Assembly: GCA_013306675.1 (NCBI GenBank)
Contig: JABLUY010000127.1
Span: 42,161-106,160, forward strand
DNA: 64,000 bases
Origin: Thraustochytrium sp. TN22
Taxonomy: Eukaryota > Sar > Bigyra > Thraustochytrida > Thraustochytriidae
Direction: 5' to 3'
The notes below the pieces were generated by a model that saw only the letters and a program-made list of their open reading frames with translations, did no database searches and was not told the DNA's origin. Below are positions 60,666-64,000 of the stretch, piece after piece (the stretch's first letter is position 1; each line of letters opens with the position of its first letter). The translations under genes and the position numbers were made by a program.

Positions 60666-63437
60666 ATGGCGGACCGCGACCCGGAGGAGGACGCCTACGG
60701 GCGCGAGGAGGACGCCGTGCAGGGCGCCGAGGAAGATGGCGATGCTGACTATGAGGAGGAGGAGGAGGAGGAGGAGGGCAGGCATGGCGCGTTTGCGACG
60801 CGCGAGGACGCGGAGGAGGCCGTGCGCGCCATCGGGCAGACGCCGATGCTGGACTCCGTGCAGGAGATGCTGCGCAAGCAGCAGGCGACGGAGCTCAAGG
60901 AGAAGGAGCTGGAGCTGGAGGACCTGCGCGAGGACCTGCGACGCACCAAGCAGAGCCGCGAGACGCTGGGCGTGACGCTGTACGGGCTCCAGCAGCAGCT
61001 GGCCGGCCTGCAGGTGCAGCTGGAGGAGACCCACAATGACCTGGCGGAGACGGCGCAGAGCCGCACGGGCGCGGAGCAGGATGCCCGCGAGCGGCGGCGT
61101 ATCCTGGAGACGTGCGAGCGTGAGGTGAAGCTGGCCGAGGACAAGGTCAAGGCGGCGCAACAGGAGGAGAACGCGGTCAAGGCCGCCGTGCGCCAGGTGG
61201 AGTCATACCTGGCAGAGACGCGCGGCGAGATTGCTGTGATGCGGCGCGCAACGCACAAGACCGAGGAAGCCGTGGGTGAGCTGGAGAAGAAGAAGCAGGA
61301 GCAGGACCTCTACATCGACTCGCGCGTGGAGAAGGTCAAGCAGCTGCAGGAGGACGTGGCGCTCGTGGAGGCGCAGCGGCAGTCGCAGCACGAGGAGACG
61401 CAGGCGGCGGAAAACACGCTGCGCGAGGCTTCGAAGGAGATGCAGACCACGCAGTTCGAAAAGAAGCAGGTGATGCAGCAGTGGAACAGCACGCTCATCG
61501 CGCTGCAGAAGCGCGACGAGGCGCACGAGGCCATGCTGCGCACAATCCAGGAGAAGAAGGAGGAGCTGCGCGCCACGCGCGCCGAGATCGAGGGCTACAA
61601 AACCAGCGCGTCCAAGGTGCAGTTCGAGAGCGAGAAGCTGGTGGAGCGCAAGGTGCGCCAGGAGCACGCGCTCAAGCAGGTGGAGGACGCTCTGCTAAAG
61701 TACGAGAAAATGTACACCAAGCTGAGTGACCAGTACAGCATGCTCAAGAAGTCACTCGAGCAGCAGGACGGCGAGGCGCACAAGCTGCAGGGCATGCTGG
61801 CGTCCTGCAACAAGTCCATCAAGAGCCTGCAGGCCCAGGTGGGCGTCGTGGACCGCCAGCGCCATAGCTTCGAGGAGCAGACCTCGGCGCTGCTCAACGA
61901 GCGCACGACCATGAGCAAGGCGGCCAAGAACCTCGCCCGCGAGGCGGCGCGCCTGCAAAAGGACGTGCACGCCAAGGAGATGGAGGTGGCCACCACGGAG
62001 AACGAGCTGTCGCGCATCAAGATCGACCGCCTCAACACGCAGGCGCACGGCGACCAGCTCCAGGAGGAGGTCAATCGCCTCGCCGCGGACCTCGACGAGA
62101 AGGACAAGATGATCGAAAAGTACAAGCTCGAGATCCGCCAGCGGCACGACCAGATTGAGAAGAAGATGTACGTCAAGGACCGCCTCAACCGCAAGCTCGA
62201 GGTCATGGCCGCCAACCAGGATGAGCCGGAGAGCCTCGGTCCGCTCGAGGCCACCATCAAGAACGTCAGCCGCGAGACCGCCGCGCTGCAGACGCAGAAT
62301 CGCGAACTGGAGCGCACCTGGCTCAAGCTGCAGACCGACTTCGTCCAGGTTGTCAACGAGATGGAGCAGGAGAGCACCACGGTGCACGAGCTCACCAGCA
62401 CGGAGACCATCTTGCAGCAGAAGCGCACGCGCCTTGATAACCGCATCCGCGCCCAGACCGCCGAGCTCAAAGACCTCGAGGGCCGCGTGCGCCGCATGCA
62501 CAATGACATGCACAAGCTCAACGGGCTCATTGCCGAGCACAAGGACAAGCAGGACTCGCTGGCCAACGCCAACGAGGTCATGCAGGCGGACTTCGTCAAC
62601 GAGCTCAAGGAGCTCGAGTCCCAATCCGTCGACGCCGAGGCGCGCATCGAGAGCACCAAGCTCGAGAAGCAGGCGCTCCTGGACGAGATTATGGAGTCCG
62701 AGCGCCAGATCAAGCTTTGGGAGAAGAAGATCCAGCTCGAGAAGGAGACGCAGGAGGCGCTCGACCCGACCGTGGGCCAGTCCGAGGTCAAGGCCATGGA
62801 GAAGGAGATCCACCGCATGAAGATCCGCCTCGGCAACCTGCACCGCGAGCAGGAGAAAATGGTCAAGGAGATGGAGATGGCCATCCTCAAGCGCGAGACT
62901 ATCGCCACGCGCCGCAAGGGCGCCGCCAAGGCCGGTGCACAGGCGCCCGGCCGCCGCGCCAAGCCCGGCACCGACGACTACATTGCCGAGCTCACGCAGG
63001 CCGAGCTGCACCGCAAGCTCAAGCTCGAGCGCAAGGAGTCCAAGCGCCACGCCGCCGACTGCCTTGAGTTCGAGCGCGGTATCGCCGACCGCCTCCAAGA
63101 GTCCGAGAACATGAGTCTCGAGCTCGAGAAGGCTTCCAACCAGTTCGCCGAGGTCGAAGACGCCATCGCGCAAAGCAAGACCGCCATCAATGAGGCGCTC
63201 TACCAGAAGCAGCGCAACATCGAGACGCTCAACCGCACGCGCGCGCTCGTGCAGCGCTACATCGACTTTTCTCGCAACCCGGCCGCCGATGCGCCAATTT
63301 CAGAGGAGGAGGCTGACATCATGCTCGACCAGTCCAGCGACCAGATCGAGACCATTCGTCAGACGCTCCTCAAGGTCCAGGACTCACACCCGCACCTCCG
63401 CGAGATCCTCGACCGCGTTGCCAAGCTGCTCGACTGA
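60666..63437 (+). CDS. CCDC40: CCDC40 (FAP172) axonemal 96-nm ruler coiled-coil protein
   Basis: Predicted 923-residue protein from gacgATGG at 60666. A short acidic N-terminus is followed by almost continuous coiled coil from about residue 65 to 900. The diagnostic C-terminal block includes QIKLWEKKIQLEKETQ, then EVKAMEKEIHRMKIRLGNL and EKMVKEMEMAILKRETI, which closely match CCDC40 of animals and FAP172 of Chlamydomonas. With CCDC39 it forms the 96-nm ruler that sets the spacing of radial spokes, inner dynein arms and the nexin-dynein regulatory complex. A basic insert (RRKGAAKAGAQAPGRRAKPG) interrupts the coil near residue 760. No introns are needed. It shares its upstream region with CCDC103. 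Confidence 0.94.
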   Translation: MADRDPEEDAYGREEDAVQGAEEDGDADYEEEEEEEEGRHGAFATREDAEEAVRAIGQTPMLDSVQEMLRKQQATELKEKELELEDLREDLRRTKQSRETLGVTLYGLQQQLAGLQVQLEETHNDLAETAQSRTGAEQDARERRRILETCEREVKLAEDKVKAAQQEENAVKAAVRQVESYLAETRGEIAVMRRATHKTEEAVGELEKKKQEQDLYIDSRVEKVKQLQEDVALVEAQRQSQHEETQAAENTLREASKEMQTTQFEKKQVMQQWNSTLIALQKRDEAHEAMLRTIQEKKEELRATRAEIEGYKTSASKVQFESEKLVERKVRQEHALKQVEDALLKYEKMYTKLSDQYSMLKKSLEQQDGEAHKLQGMLASCNKSIKSLQAQVGVVDRQRHSFEEQTSALLNERTTMSKAAKNLAREAARLQKDVHAKEMEVATTENELSRIKIDRLNTQAHGDQLQEEVNRLAADLDEKDKMIEKYKLEIRQRHDQIEKKMYVKDRLNRKLEVMAANQDEPESLGPLEATIKNVSRETAALQTQNRELERTWLKLQTDFVQVVNEMEQESTTVHELTSTETILQQKRTRLDNRIRAQTAELKDLEGRVRRMHNDMHKLNGLIAEHKDKQDSLANANEVMQADFVNELKELESQSVDAEARIESTKLEKQALLDEIMESERQIKLWEKKIQLEKETQEALDPTVGQSEVKAMEKEIHRMKIRLGNLHREQEKMVKEMEMAILKRETIATRRKGAAKAGAQAPGRRAKPGTDDYIAELTQAELHRKLKLERKESKRHAADCLEFERGIADRLQESENMSLELEKASNQFAEVEDAIAQSKTAINEALYQKQRNIETLNRTRALVQRYIDFSRNPAADAPISEEEADIMLDQSSDQIETIRQTLLKVQDSHPHLREILDRVAKLLD

Positions 63438-63769
63438 TGCTCGCGTCTCGTACGCTTCTTCCTCTGTGTGTCATGATGTTTTTTGTTGCCTGCTGTTTCT
63501 GAGTCCTCCGAGTCCGTCATCAGGCTGACATCAACACTGCCAGCGCCAGCGGCGGCGTCCCGAGCCGCCCTCAGGGTGCCGCCCTCCGCAGCTTCACCCT
63601 AAAAGCGCCGTAGGGAAGGTAATCAATCACCATTGAGAGGGAGCGCCCCGCCTCGATCCCTACGGCGCCGCCGGCGACCGCAACCTTCGAGGCACGAACG
63701 AACGAACCGCAGCCAGCTAACCAGACATCCAGACATCCGGACATCGACGCAAGGAGAGAGCATGCGAGC
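63438..63769. other. Intergenic region, no gene seen
   Basis: This stretch holds the CCDC40 3' UTR and the presumed upstream region of a partial gene starting near 63770. ACATCC-type units recur at about 63725-63743. No coding signal was recognised. Confidence 0.5.
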
Positions 63770-63950
63770 ATGCAAGAGCTCGCGCGGAGGCTGATTTCGC
63801 GCGCCGTGGCCAGCAGCCCCAGGGCGCGCGTCGCGGGCGTGGTCCTCCTGGCCGCGGCTCTCCGCGCCCTCTTCGGTCCCGAAGGCTATCATTTTATGAG
63901 CCCTGTTTCGGCCCGGCGCTTGCGGTACGGGCGCGCAGACCTCGTCGGCA

Positions 63951-64000
<50 letters not shown>
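63770..64000 (+). CDS. N-terminal part of an unidentified protein cut by the window edge
   Basis: From the ATG at 63770 the frame stays open for 77 codons to the end of the window. It begins MQELARRLISRAVASS, then a hydrophobic segment (RVAGVVLLAAALRALFG) and an Arg-rich stretch, and ends in a polyglycine run encoded by (GGC)n (about 63950-64000). The start resembles a signal anchor or an organelle-targeting sequence. Too little is visible to name a family, and the polyglycine run could instead be 5' noncoding sequence. Confidence 0.35.

Noticed and set aside
61752-63173. Minus-strand Leu-rich frame opposite CCDC40
   Set aside because: The antisense of a coiled-coil gene gives Leu/Val-rich shadows; the plus strand has the CCDC40 signature.
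1-64000. CRISPR arrays, prokaryotic operons, ribosome binding sites or phage features
   Set aside because: The genes are eukaryotic with GT-AG introns. The tandem repeats seen are microsatellites or minisatellites without regular unique spacers.

Overview
This window is eukaryotic nuclear DNA. It is very G+C-rich and gene-dense. Nearly every gene is a single long open frame, including a 2,430-codon NOT1. The few introns I can support are short (71-113 bp) with GT-AG ends. Several genes are ciliary (CCDC40, CCDC103, a CEP164-type WW protein). Together with a QxxHH-type polyunsaturated-fatty-acid elongase, a cGMP-dependent-type kinase, an OSCA/TMEM63 channel, a TMTC protein and a PIF/Harbinger transposon, this suggests a flagellated protist. 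A stramenopile, possibly a labyrinthulomycete, is my guess only; no marker gene here fixes the lineage.

Layout. 1-7.5 kb: a convergent pair of probably N-myristoylated proteins with cyclic-nucleotide-binding domains, one joined to a metallo-beta-lactamase fold and one to an AGC kinase. 8-12.6 kb: a spliced fatty-acid elongase, divergent from an SDR/CbiX-like fusion. 14-21.3 kb: an OSCA/TMEM63-like channel and a spliced PH/RhoGAP-like protein. 21.4-26 kb: a mobile element with a HARBI1-type transposase converging on a second, unrecognised ORF that is frameshifted at a G7 run. 26.1-30.2 kb: a methyltransferase, a spliced two-MRH (erlectin/OS-9 type) ER lectin and a RABL3-like GTPase. 30.2-39.1 kb: an M3 oligopeptidase, a YghU-type glutathione transferase, a TMTC-type protein and a protein with tandem SUMO-like domains. 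39.4-46.7 kb: NOT1. 47.8-52.4 kb: a CEP164-like WW protein and a small unknown gene. 52.4-55.8 kb: no gene recognised. 55.8-64 kb: a CCCH-Smr protein, an unknown gene, a small membrane protein, the divergent CCDC103/CCDC40 pair, and the start of a gene cut by the window edge.

Functional themes. Three genes belong to motile-cilium assembly: CCDC103 (dynein-arm attachment), CCDC40 (96-nm axonemal ruler) and the CEP164-like protein (basal body or transition zone). CCDC103 and CCDC40 share one 472-bp divergent upstream region that holds a perfect 17-bp inverted repeat. A second theme is membrane-tethered cyclic-nucleotide signalling at 1-7.5 kb. A third is ER protein quality control and glycosylation (two-MRH lectin, TMTC).

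Two frame breaks lie exactly in low-complexity runs: (CG)7 in the kinase gene and G7 in the transposon ORF. I treat both as either assembly errors or real lesions. Starts were chosen at ATG codons; several longer open frames begin upstream at non-ATG codons.
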